Shown in pieces: positions 43,884 to 51,593 of a DNA stretch of 64,000 bases (its first letter is position 1; each line of letters starts with the position of its first letter). The notes below the pieces were generated by a model that was not told the origin of the DNA, did not search any database, and saw only the letters and a list, made by a program, of their open reading frames with translations. The stretch is from positions 1-64,000 of the forward strand of contig JAJDCP010000112.1 of assembly GCA_029260765.1 (NCBI GenBank), written 5' to 3'. Both the position numbers and the translations under genes were made by a program. The DNA comes from Planctomycetota bacterium (GTDB lineage Bacteria > Planctomycetota > J058 > JAJDCP01).

Positions 43884-44238
43884 ATGCCCAGTGCCGTACG
43901 GTTTGTTTCGGCTTTCTCCTTATTGACGAGCATTCTTGGTTGCTCGACCTTGCCGACCAATGTTGTGGCGTGGTCGATGAGCGACGTTGATGCTGCTGAG
44001 ATTGTAGGAGAGGAAGTGAGAGGGGATTTTGGCAGGCGCCTGGTCGAGTTGAAGATTGGGGAGATCGCAAGAAGAGAGTTCGATCCGAGTGATATGCGCT
44101 ATCAGGGCAAAGAAGTCGTCCCTCGATCGAAGGCTAGACCCTTCCCCGTCAGGGCTGACAACGAATTTCGGAGTCGCAACGATCTGGCTCGAGGCGAGTC
44201 AAAGTTCTCGCGACGAGAGAGTGCCGGACACCGAGTGA
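43884..44238 (+). pseudogene. decayed lipoprotein gene
   Basis: ATG 43884 begins a good lipoprotein signal (FVSAFSLLTSILGC, Cys about 20), then about 60 plausible residues (SDVDAAEIVGEEVRGDFGRRLVELKIGEIARREFD). Around 44120-44160 the coding signal moves to the +1 frame (GLTTNFGVATIWLEASQ, ending DERVPDTE and TGA 44236-44238), suggesting a frameshift. GC content and codon use (ATT, GTA, AGA) are visibly lower and different from neighbours, so it may be foreign. No SD is visible. Confidence 0.5.
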
Positions 44239-44323
44239 TCGGGTCCTGCTGCCCGAAGGCAGCGCCGCGCCCCCCCTCGTCGGACTCCTCGCCCGCCTGC
44301 TCCGCCGCAGGAGAGTCCTCCCC

Positions 44324-44481
44324 GACGTGGCCTACCGGCTGTGGGTGCTGACGATTCCCAAGCGGCTCCGCGTGTTCTTCCGGCATCACGGGGGCCTGTT
44401 CAAGGAACTCAGCCGGATCTTCAGCAACCCCCTCTGCGACTGGATGCAGGCGATCCTCGGCCGGGACGACATCCGTCCGGC
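44324..44481 (+). mobile_element. IS91-family transposase fragment
   Basis: The frame reads DVAYRLWVLTIPKRLRVFF, then RHHGGLFKELSRIF and CDWMQAILGRDDIRP. This resembles the segment of IS91/IS801-type (Y2 rolling-circle) transposases just before the catalytic HPHLH motif: (V-x-x-RQWVLT-P-RLR, LGRDDIRP). The catalytic part and both ends are absent. It abuts the lipoprotein remnant on the left and continues in frame into a membrane protein on the right. Confidence 0.6.
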
Positions 44482-45190
44482 CGAGCCCGCGGCGATCGCG
44501 GTGCTCGCTGGAGCCCTGGCCCGCGACCCCGGCATGCTCCAGCCCGGAGCGTGGGCGGTGATCGCGAGCATCCCGCTCGGGGTGTTCACCGCCGGGCGCC
44601 TGCAGCGAACGCTGTGGGCCGCCGTCACGCGTCTGGCGTAGCTGCGCCCCCACGCCAACACCCTGCGCCTGCCGCGGCCGCGGGACGTCCCGGACCACTG
44701 GCTGCCCGCGGACCTCGACGGGCCGGCTCCGCGCGCGCGGCGCTCCGCCCTGCTCTGGGCGTTGCCCTGCCTGACGGCGGCCGCCGGCTTCGGTCTGGCC
44801 GGCGCGGGGCTCCTGTTTTCGACCGGGCCGCGCATCCTCATCGGCTGCCTGCTGGCCCCGAGCGCCGCCTTCAGCGTCCTCGCGCTGGTCGCCGCGGGGC
44901 ATCCGCGGGGGCTCGACGCCGTCCTGGAGGGGCTGCAGCGGCGGGAGCGGACCCTGTGCGACGCCTGCGCCGTCGCCTGCGCGGCCGCCGTCGTCCCCCT
45001 CGGCGCGCTCTGGTTCCCCGCCCCCCTCGCTGCGTGGGTGCTCGTCGGCTTCTCGTGGCGCGCGCTGCGCCCGCGGGCGGGCTTCGCCCTGCAGCTCTGC
45101 CCCCTGCTCGCCGACATCGGCGAGGCCCAGGATCGGCTGCTCGCGGCGCTGGAGGGGCGGGAATCGGAGAAGATTGGTCAGTCCCGCTGA
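44482..45190 (+). pseudogene. membrane protein gene with in-frame amber codon
   Basis: The frame continues from the transposase scrap with hydrophobic coding sequence (WAVIASIPLGVFTAGRL), meets TAG at 44639-44641, then resumes in the same frame with LRPHANTLRLPRPRDVPDHW and several membrane segments (LTAAAGFGLAGAGLLFS, LIGCLLAPSAAFSVLALVAAG, AVVPLGALWFPAPLAAWVLVGF). The very high GC differs from the AT-richer lipoprotein remnant on its left. Either a broken gene or two small ORFs; the start codon is lost to the transposase junction. Confidence 0.5.
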
Positions 45191-45283
45191 TAGGACTCTG
45201 CATGCCATCACGTCCTGCTGGCGCGCGGAAGGACGGTAACGAGCGTATCCTGGCTATAATTGCCAGAGGACTCCGAAGACCTG

Positions 45284-47278
45284 GTGCGCAACGTGTCCGA
45301 CGAAAAACTCATCCGCGGTGACTACCAGAAGATCGGTACCTACAAGGCCGACATGTCGGGCTTCGTCAATCCCGAGCTGCAACAGCTGCTGGAGAAGTAC
45401 TGCCAGGAGACCGGCTGCGACCCCAAGACCCTGTCGCAGCGTGGCTCACCCGGCAGCGGCAGCAAGGCGGGCGTCGGGGACGCGGAGCACAAGGTCAAAC
45501 CGGGACTGCCGGTGTGGCTCGGCGTCTTCCAGTCGAAGGCCGAGAAGTCGGCAGAATGGGGCCCGAAACAGAAGGCCTGGTCCCGCTTGATGGGCTCCTT
45601 CTTCTATGCCTACTTCACCGACAAGTACTACGCTCCCAACAACATGGCCATCCCGGCGAATGTCGAGTATTTCCTGCATCATCTGGGCAAGAGCAATCCG
45701 AAGGGCGCCGATTGGAAGCCCAAGCCGCGGCCAGGCTACGTCGGCAATGGGGCCGCGACCTTCAGCGAGATCGGCGGCGGCGGCGCCAACTATTGTGCCG
45801 CGGCCTCGTCCAAGGCCTTGCTCAACGGCCTGACGGTCTTCGGCTACAAATGCAACTTCATCGGCTACGCACCCGGGGGCAAGGGGGTGGGCCACGGCTG
45901 TCCAGCCAAGGCACAGATGGGGCGAAGGGCCGGCGAAGCCAATAGGCCCCTGCCCGGAGATGTCCTGTCGATCCGTACCGCCATTGGCCCGATGTCCGGC
46001 CACGTCATCACCATCTGCTGGGCGATCAGCGACGGCACGAAGAGCGGGGAGATGTACTATGTCTCCGGCAACTCCGCCCACGCCTCGGTGAGCTGCGACT
46101 GGGCCCAGATCGCCGATGCGGCGGGCCGTCCACCGCGGGGCTCCGTGGCGGTGATCAACCGGGTCATCACCAGCTGTTTCGCCACAGACAAACTGGCCGC
46201 CATGGACGCCTCGGGTCTCAGCCGGCTGAAGCTCAGCAAGAAGCAGGGAGATTTTCCTCAGCCCCCGAAGGCCGGTCAGAAGACGGGGGATGCCGGCTCC
46301 GCGAGCTCCCCGGCAGGGAACAGTGGAGCGACGGGCCCGGATTCCCAGGTGCTCCCGGACGCCCCGAAGGTCGAGAGCACGAAGGGCTCCGGCGACGTGC
46401 AGACGGTGGCCACGAGCGGATCGACCGGTGCGACGATCATCCGGTTGGGCAAGCACCAATCGGAGCCGCCGAAAGCGCCGGCAGCAACTGCCTCAGGGCC
46501 CGGAAAGACGCAATCCACTCCGGGCGCCAACGCTCCGGGTGCAACGGCCCCAGCAGCCAACGCCTCCGGGGCAACGGCTCCGGCAGCGCCAGCGGGAGCG
46601 CCGCCGAGTCCAGATCTCTCGAAGTATCCCCTGGTCGAGGACTACACGGCGAATGCGGCGGCGAAGGGCAGAAAGAGGAAGAACCCGCTTGCACGCATAG
46701 ACACCATTTGCCTCCACCAGATGGCGTGCGCTTCGGTGGGCGGTACGGCGGAGGGGAACGTGACCAAACAGACCAAGACCGGTCGTGTCGAACGCTGGAA
46801 GTCGCTCAATGCCCATATCGCGGTGACTGTGGGACCCGAATCCAAAGCCTGGATCTTGAATGATGTGGAGTGGCGCATTCCGCATGGACACGGTTGGAAC
46901 TCACGATCGGTGGGGATTGAGGTAGAGGGACATTTTGCCGGGATCCACGACCTGCAGACGGGGAAGTGGTCCAAGTACTGGAAACCGAAGAGCAAGCCCA
47001 ACCGCAAGCCGATGGTTCCAACGTCGCAGCAGATCGAGGCCCTGAAGCAGGTGATGCGCTGGATCGTAGCGGAGATTGCGAAGAGGGGCGGGAAGATCAA
47101 GTACGTTTCGGCGCACAGGCAGAGCTATGGAACAAAAGCGAGCGATCCCGGACAGTTGATCTGGCGGCAGGCCGCGCTCCCAATCATGAAAGAGCTGGGA
47201 CTGGCAACGGCTCCCACTCTCAAGCGTGGAAAGGGGATCCCCAAGCAATGGGATCCATCCTCTACCGTCGAATATTGA
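45284..47278 (+). CDS. two-domain peptidoglycan hydrolase: NlpC/CHAP-like plus N-acetylmuramoyl-L-alanine amidase
   Basis: Start uncertain: GTG 45284 is chosen because TATAAT at 45255-45260 looks like a -10 just upstream; TTG 45260 and GTG 45293 are alternatives. There is no signal peptide in this 664-aa protein. Residues about 165-290 resemble a Cys-peptidase amidase domain (NYCAAASSKAL, Cys about 170; PMSGHVITICWAI, His; YYVSGNS, third residue). A Pro/Ala/Gly-rich linker covers about 325-455. Residues about 470-640 form an amidase_2/PGRP domain: DTICLHQMA, LNAHIAV, NSRSVGIEVEG, VSAHRQSYGTKASDPGQLIW (His ligands, Asp in place of the usual Cys). It cleaves muramoyl-Ala and perhaps peptide bonds. 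It resembles a phage endolysin or secreted effector. Confidence 0.82.
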   Translation: MRNVSDEKLIRGDYQKIGTYKADMSGFVNPELQQLLEKYCQETGCDPKTLSQRGSPGSGSKAGVGDAEHKVKPGLPVWLGVFQSKAEKSAEWGPKQKAWSRLMGSFFYAYFTDKYYAPNNMAIPANVEYFLHHLGKSNPKGADWKPKPRPGYVGNGAATFSEIGGGGANYCAAASSKALLNGLTVFGYKCNFIGYAPGGKGVGHGCPAKAQMGRRAGEANRPLPGDVLSIRTAIGPMSGHVITICWAISDGTKSGEMYYVSGNSAHASVSCDWAQIADAAGRPPRGSVAVINRVITSCFATDKLAAMDASGLSRLKLSKKQGDFPQPPKAGQKTGDAGSASSPAGNSGATGPDSQVLPDAPKVESTKGSGDVQTVATSGSTGATIIRLGKHQSEPPKAPAATASGPGKTQSTPGANAPGATAPAANASGATAPAAPAGAPPSPDLSKYPLVEDYTANAAAKGRKRKNPLARIDTICLHQMACASVGGTAEGNVTKQTKTGRVERWKSLNAHIAVTVGPESKAWILNDVEWRIPHGHGWNSRSVGIEVEGHFAGIHDLQTGKWSKYWKPKSKPNRKPMVPTSQQIEALKQVMRWIVAEIAKRGGKIKYVSAHRQSYGTKASDPGQLIWRQAALPIMKELGLATAPTLKRGKGIPKQWDPSSTVEY

Positions 47279-47361
47279 GCCTCTGCAACCGGGGGCTACA
47301 GTGGTTCATCGGACAGAGCAGCCGCCCGCATAGAACCCATACTTCTTACCCTATCTACGAT

Positions 47362-47730
47362 CTACACATCAGCGGACAAGGGGCCGGTAGATGGCCCAAA
47401 ACGCTCCTGATGCTCAGCGAGGCATTCTTCTACAAAATCGCACGCGCTGCAGTGTTTCCGGGCGATGCTCGCATCCGGCTGTTCCGGTCCTAGGAGACCG
47501 CTTCCCATATAGAATCCGAAACAACGTGGGTGATGCTCGTTGACTTCGTGGACCCATATGCAGTTTGGAGGGCAGAAATCGCCCTTTTTCTTTCGGCAAT
47601 CCTCGCCCCAAACACACGATTCCTCATAAGCCTCAGGGTTGAATCCCCTCTCACTGAAGTCGTCCGGTTCCGTTTCGCCCACGTACCGTTCACCATCATA
47701 TTCTCGAGAAGACGCTTCTTCCGTGGGCAT
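47362..47730 (-). CDS. small Cys/His-rich protein, unknown function
   Basis: ATG 47730 preceded by AAGGGG gives 122 aa; an in-frame ATG at 47799 is an alternative. The acidic N-terminus (EEASSREYDGERYVGETEPDDFSE) is followed by Cys/His clusters: SCVWGEDCRKKK, DFCPPNCIWVHEVNEHHPRC and RKHCSACDFVEECL. The last recalls zinc fingers or the C-x2-C-x4-C pattern of WhiB-like clusters, but the order is different. Codon use is AT-richer than most neighbours. It starts one base after the stop of the carboxypeptidase-like remnant, so it may be expressed from there. Confidence 0.6.
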   Translation of the reverse strand: MPTEEASSREYDGERYVGETEPDDFSERGFNPEAYEESCVWGEDCRKKKGDFCPPNCIWVHEVNEHHPRCFGFYMGSGLLGPEQPDASIARKHCSACDFVEECLAEHQERFGPSTGPLSADV

Positions 47731-47731
47731 C

Positions 47732-48123
47732 CTAGTTCCCCTTGCAAGACCGTTCAAGACCGACTTCAAGCCAGCGGTTTCTCCGCGTTGGTACATCGCC
47801 GGACGCCAGGTTCCTGCCATCGCGGCGCAGCACGACCCTTCCCAACCCAGACCGTCCCGCTGCATCGACGACGGTGCCCGTCCACACGGCCCCGCGCTCG
47901 AGGCCGATCGCCAGCGGCGCGTCCTCGCCCGTCACGATGACGTCGAGCTGACGGGGGAGAAACGCGTCCCGCTTCCGCACCTCGAGCTCCCAGATACCGG
48001 GCATCAGCGCGGGCAGGATGAACGGCCCCGCGGCATCGGTCTTCGTCCTGGTCCGCGGAAACACGACGGGGATCACGGGCTCGCCGAGCAACGTCGCGTC
48101 GATGTGCGCGCCCTCGACCGGAT
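47732..48123 (-). pseudogene. carboxypeptidase-regulatory-like domain fragment A
   Basis: One minus-strand frame reads DPVEGAHIDATLLGEPVI, TKTDAAGPFILPALMPGIWE, FLPRQLDVIVTGEDAPLAI and TGTVVDAAGRSGLGRVVLRR. These are the recurrent motifs of carboxypeptidase regulatory-like repeats (TD-G-F-L--L--G---L-V). There is no start codon or signal, and the upstream sequence changes character at 48123, so this is an internal fragment of a larger secreted protein gene. Confidence 0.55.
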
Positions 48124-48124
48124 C

Positions 48125-48310
48125 CCAGCCCGGGCCGTGCTCGCCATCGCCCCGGACGACCGCGAGGGCCGGGAGGCGGCTCTGGCCCAGCTCGGCGCCC
48201 GGGTTCCGGATGAGCGGCTCGCGGCGTGCCGGCTGCTCGGGCTGGTGCAGACGCCCGACGCGGCCCTCGAGGCGGCCCTGCACGAGGCCCGAGTCCGCCG
48301 GCGACCGCGA
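48125..48310 (+). pseudogene. short helical-repeat coding fragment
   Basis: The plus-strand frame reads RAVLAIAPDDREGREAALAQ then LGARVPDERLAACRLLGLVQ and TPDAALEAALHEA. It has the look of a HEAT/TPR helix pair, with no start and an arginine-rich tail. It is inserted between two minus-strand carboxypeptidase-like fragments, so the zone is shuffled. Confidence 0.35.
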
Positions 48311-48445
48311 AGACCGGGGCAGACGGCCGATCGGGATCGCGAGCGCCGGACTCCGAGCCGGATCCTGGCGCCGCCCCGGGTGGGCCGTCGCTGAGACCGG
48401 CATGCCCTGGCCCGAAGGCTCCTCGGCTGCCGCCGGAGGCGCTGC

Positions 48446-48790
48446 TCAGGGAAAGACCAGCTGGAGCGACCGCGTGCCCGCGCCGTCGACCAGCACCCTC
48501 TGTGCGGTCCCTGTGTGCTCTGCATCCGCTGCCACCACCTCATAGGTACCGAGGAAGAGACCCGTGAGGCGGAAGGTTCCGTCCGCAGCGATCGCGGCGC
48601 GCTGCGCCTCGCCCGACGGCAGCAATCGGGCGATCACCTCGGAAGGCAAGCCGTCCTGCCAGCGCACGCTGCCCTCGAGCGTTCCCGGGGCTCGCATGGC
48701 GAGGTCGACGGGCAGCGACTCCCCAGGGGCTACGTGCAGCACCTGATGGATCAGACCGAGGCCCAAACCGATCAACGTGCCACGATGCAT
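48446..48790 (-). pseudogene. carboxypeptidase-regulatory-like domain fragment B (C-terminal)
   Basis: The minus-strand frame reads HVAPGESLPVDLAMRAPGTL, EGSVRWQDGLPSEVIARLL and AIAADGTFRLTGLFLGTYEV, ending GTRSLQLVFP. This is one regulatory-like beta repeat with a natural C-terminus. The N-terminal MHRGTLIGLGLGLIHQVL is not a convincing signal. It is probably from the same kind of gene as fragment A. Confidence 0.5.
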
Positions 48791-48912
48791 ACTAGACTCT
48801 CCAGATGGGGCTCCCCTTGGATTGTAGGAGATGTGGCCACTCTCGCAGCGTCCGTTTGCGGTCGACGCCGCCCCGGCCCTCGTCCCTGGCCGTCCCAGCT
48901 CACCTCAATGAA

Positions 48913-48948
48913 CTTCCCTACCGAAGGCTTCTTCCCTACCGAAGGCTT
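48913..48948 (+). repeat. perfect tandem 18-bp duplication
   Basis: CTTCCCTACCGAAGGCTT occurs twice head-to-tail without mismatch (48913-48930 and 48931-48948), indicating recent slippage or duplication. Confidence 0.85.
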
Positions 48949-49118
48949 CGCGAGGTATCGACGCTCGCTGGGAGGGATCACAGATGCACGGGTTGCGACG
49001 CGAGGAGTGGTCCACGCCAAGATAGCCTGCGGCGCACAGGGCGTGGTTCATTGACCCCAAAGCGGCTCCCACCTCAATGCCTCGGTTCGGGTTCCGCATG
49101 GCCGGCGGGGGCCGCCGG

Positions 49119-49200
49119 CCGCTTCGCTGTGTGCCTCGGAGGGCGGACTCTCGCCCGCTTCGCTGTGTTCCTCGGGAGCTGGCGCTCGGCCGCTTCGCCG
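49119..49200 (-). repeat. three CCGCTTCGC repeats with 35-36-bp period
   Basis: CCGCTTCGCTGTG-TGCCTCGG at 49119, CCGCTTCGCTGTG-TTCCTCGG at 49155 and CCGCTTCGCCG at 49190. The reverse complement carries the AGCGAAGCGG core of the dispersed element at 42.6 and 43.1 kb. Confidence 0.6.
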
Positions 49201-49393
49201 AGCAGCCTGACCTATGGGTTCTCCCCTCCAGGCCGGGCCCTTCGAGGTCGAGGTCGCGCGCGGCGTCACGACGGGCCTGCCCGACGAGATCGTGTATCGG
49301 CGGCCCACGACGACGGCCGACGACGTCCCCTACCGCTGTGGCGCACCCAGCACAACCGCCGCGAGGCAACGGAGAACACGGGCCGCACGACGA

Positions 49394-49423
49394 TTGGTCT
49401 CCCTCCAGCCCAGCCGCTATACT
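49394..49423 (+). promoter_or_regulatory. candidate promoter for the small membrane protein gene
   Basis: TTGGTC (49394-49399) and TATACT (49418-49423) are separated by 18 bases, followed by an AT-rich stretch. It lies 69 bases before the ATG. Confidence 0.45.
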
Positions 49424-49491
49424 ATTTAAATGCTGTGACAAACGTTAGATCGCCAACAGGTGCCGGACCTGAGGCGCAACTGGGGCTGCCC

Positions 49492-49920
49492 ATGGGACGA
49501 TGGCTACAGGCAGGCAACGAATTGCTCGGCATCGTCGTGCTGCGTTTCCGCTTCCCGGTCAATGTCTGGGCCGGATTGCTGATGTTGTGGAACCTGGGCG
49601 CGGTGCTCTTCCTCGACACCACGTACGGCGTGGTCGCACTGCTCGCCATGCTCGTCGCGGTCCAGGTCATGACCGCCATCTACGTGAAGTTGGGCTTCGT
49701 GCGGCTGCTCGGCGCAGGACACGTGGTGTGGATCCCCATGCTGCCCTGGTTCGCCCTGAACCTCCCCGACAGGGGGCCCCTCTACTGGTGGATGGTGGGC
49801 CTCATCGCCATCAACAGCCTCTCCCTGGTCATCGACACCGTAGATGTCATCCGCTACCTGAGGGGTGAGCGCGCACCGCACTATCGCTGGCGCCTCGAAC
49901 AGACCAGCCCTGAGTCCTGA
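49492..49920 (+). CDS. small four-helix membrane protein
   Basis: ATG 49492 (GGGG eight bases before) gives 142 aa; GTG 49435 is in frame and possible. Four hydrophobic segments: NVWAGLLMLWNLGAVLF, YGVVALLAMLVAVQVMTAIYV, LLGAGHVVWIPMLPWFAL and LYWWMVGLIAINSLSLVI, ending in a basic tail (RYLRGERAPHYRWR). No family is recognised. It stands alone, converging on the next minus-strand gene. Confidence 0.7.
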   Translation: MGRWLQAGNELLGIVVLRFRFPVNVWAGLLMLWNLGAVLFLDTTYGVVALLAMLVAVQVMTAIYVKLGFVRLLGAGHVVWIPMLPWFALNLPDRGPLYWWMVGLIAINSLSLVIDTVDVIRYLRGERAPHYRWRLEQTSPES

Positions 49921-50047
49921 AGACGGGCGCTGGTGCGCTGACGGTACTTCTCGCCCGGACCCGGAGCGAAGGCGGAGGCTGTGGCCAGGGCTTCGCCTAC
50001 GGGGCCCGGCTGAAATCCCAGCCCACAGACGACGTAGCGGAGCAACC

Positions 50048-50713
50048 TCAGCGCTGCCGGCCATCGACCCTCAGCTGCACCTCGACGACATCCCGGCGGT
50101 GGTGCTCGGCCAGCCCCTGCAGCCGCGCCGCCTCTTCGGGGTCACCCAGCCGCAAGGCCCGCTCCGCGGAGCCGCGCAACACCTGAACCCGCAAGGCCGC
50201 CTGGCTGAGCCGAGGAACCTCCGGGGGCGCGAGGGCCCACGGCAACAGACTGTCGTACAGCTCTGCCAGAGGCTCGATGCTGCCTTGCAACCTGAACTCC
50301 TGGTCGAGAGCGAACAGGGCGGCCGCTGCAGGCATCCAGGGCAGCTCGTCAAGCTCCCGCCACACAGGGCGGCGCGTCACGCACTCCGCCAGACGCACAC
50401 AGGCATGCCGGACAGCATCTTGGGCGAGGCGTAGCGCCATGGTGTCTTCCGGGCTGCGAAGCAACGCACGCGCATTGTTGACCAAGTCGAGGTTGCTGCT
50501 GATGTCCGCCAGGTCCCGCTCGAGGCGGCCGACGTGCCGCGCCCGTGCCTCAAACCTGTGCAACTCCGGCTCGAACGCGGCAAGCTCTGCCTGCAGAGAC
50601 CGGATCCTGCCGCGGGACCTGACTGCCACGAAAGCCAACACGGCAATACAGATCAGGCACAGTGCGCCCCAGACGAGGTGCACGGCAACGGTGGGCTTGA
50701 CGAGGCGAGCCAT
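50048..50713 (-). CDS. single-pass membrane protein with coiled coil
   Basis: A strong AGGAGG precedes the ATG. The 221-aa protein has one N-terminal helix (TVAVHLVWGALCLICIAVLAFVAV), a coiled-coil (RIRSLQAELAAFEPELHRFEARARHVGRLERDLADI) and a helical C-terminal part. The architecture suggests a membrane-tethered structural or regulatory protein with an unknown partner. Confidence 0.75.
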   Translation of the reverse strand: MARLVKPTVAVHLVWGALCLICIAVLAFVAVRSRGRIRSLQAELAAFEPELHRFEARARHVGRLERDLADISSNLDLVNNARALLRSPEDTMALRLAQDAVRHACVRLAECVTRRPVWRELDELPWMPAAAALFALDQEFRLQGSIEPLAELYDSLLPWALAPPEVPRLSQAALRVQVLRGSAERALRLGDPEEAARLQGLAEHHRRDVVEVQLRVDGRQR

Positions 50714-50911
50714 AGGGCCTCCTGGCGATGAGGATCAGGATTCTGCGGTCGTACCCTGTCTCTGCTGGAACCTTGGCGGGGTTTCTTTGCTGGTCGCCCG
50801 CCGCCTCAGCATGACAGTTGCACAGCCGTCCTGCTTTGCTCGAACGAAACCCCTGAGACGGGCCGCTTGGGCCGGCACAGGCTCGTCAGCGCTTTCCGAG
50901 CTGCTGTTGCC

Positions 50912-51120
50912 GTGAAGATCCACATCCTCAGCAACCTGCACCAACCGTTTGCACCTCCGGCAACGGAGGCAGACGTAGGCGTCCTTGCTGGGAATATCGG
51001 CACCTCCCAGGCCTGCGGATGGCTGGGAGCAATTCGCAAAACCCGTGGTCTATGTTGCTGGGAATCACGAGTACTACGGCGGTGCCATCCCCCACCTGAC
51101 TCGCTGTCCGACAGCTTCAA
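50912..51120 (+). pseudogene. metallophosphoesterase 5' remnant, frameshifted
   Basis: GTG 50912 begins VKIHILSNLHQPFAPPATEA then DVGVLAGNIGT; the similarity moves one frame over to FAKPVVYVAGNHEYYGGAIP. This is a calcineurin-like phosphoesterase (SDLH, LAGDIG, GNHEYYG motifs). Both metal-binding Asp in SDLH and GDIG have become Asn, a frameshift lies near 51000-51030, and the C-terminal two thirds are missing. It is a clear dead gene ending against the convergent zinc-ribbon gene. Confidence 0.8.
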
Positions 51121-51593
51121 AGATCGTCCGCTGGCGTGCCTCCGTGCCAGATGTACAGCCCTCCCATCACGCCCAGCACGGCGAAGATTGTGTGGACCGG
51201 ATCGTACAGCGCGTAGGTGCTCGCGAGTCGCCAGAACCCCGGACGGGGCGTGCCGTGATAGAGATCCTCCCACAGCACGAACATCACGAGTGACTGCGAC
51301 AGCAAGATGCCAGCTACCGTGAAGCTGCTGGCCACCGCCTGGTAGAAGATGCCACGGCCGCCGGATCGGCTGGTGACGACTCCACTGACCACTCCTCCGA
51401 ACAGAACCGCCCCCCAACTGAGCTGAAAACGCAGGAGCCAAGCGGCGCCAACCCACAGCGCTCCGAGTGCAAGCGTACAGATCAGCCCCGCGATCAGCGC
51501 GCGCTTTGGATCGCCGAGGGCGCGAAGACAGGCCACACACCGGCCCGGGCTGTCGTTGTGGGCGTTACAGTGGCGACAGGTCCAGATCCCCAT
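51117..51593 (-). CDS. zinc-ribbon membrane protein
   Basis: ATG 51593 has GGGAG eight bases upstream; the frame is open to 51737 without homology. The 158-aa protein begins with a RanBP2-like four-Cys ribbon (WTCRHCNAHNDSPGRCVACLR, residues about 5-22). Three to four hydrophobic segments follow (ALIAGLICTLALGALWVGAAWLL, WGAVLFGGVVSGVVT, FTVAGILLSQSLVMFVL, TIFAVLGVMGGLYIW). Function unknown; the ribbon-plus-membrane pattern parallels the kinase with a zinc ribbon at 25 kb. Confidence 0.75.
   Translation of the reverse strand: MGIWTCRHCNAHNDSPGRCVACLRALGDPKRALIAGLICTLALGALWVGAAWLLRFQLSWGAVLFGGVVSGVVTSRSGGRGIFYQAVASSFTVAGILLSQSLVMFVLWEDLYHGTPRPGFWRLASTYALYDPVHTIFAVLGVMGGLYIWHGGTPADDL

Larger units (their letters stand above)
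48791..49491. other. repeat-rich intergenic stretch
   Basis: No complete gene is visible in this 701-base stretch. It holds a tandem 18-bp duplication (48913-48948), CCGCTTCGC repeats (49119-49200), a short coding-like scrap on the plus strand (GPFEVEVARGVTTGLPDEIV, near 49226-49290) and a promoter before the next gene (49394-49423). Confidence 0.5.

Noticed and set aside
47639..48394. Long plus-strand open frame of about 250 codons
   Set aside because: It runs antisense to the Cys-rich gene and the carboxypeptidase-like fragment; only the middle (48125-48310) shows a coding pattern.
49119..49200. CRISPR-like spacing of 35-36 bp
   Set aside because: Only three copies, the last truncated; the spacers are not unique sequence of constant length and no cas gene is near.
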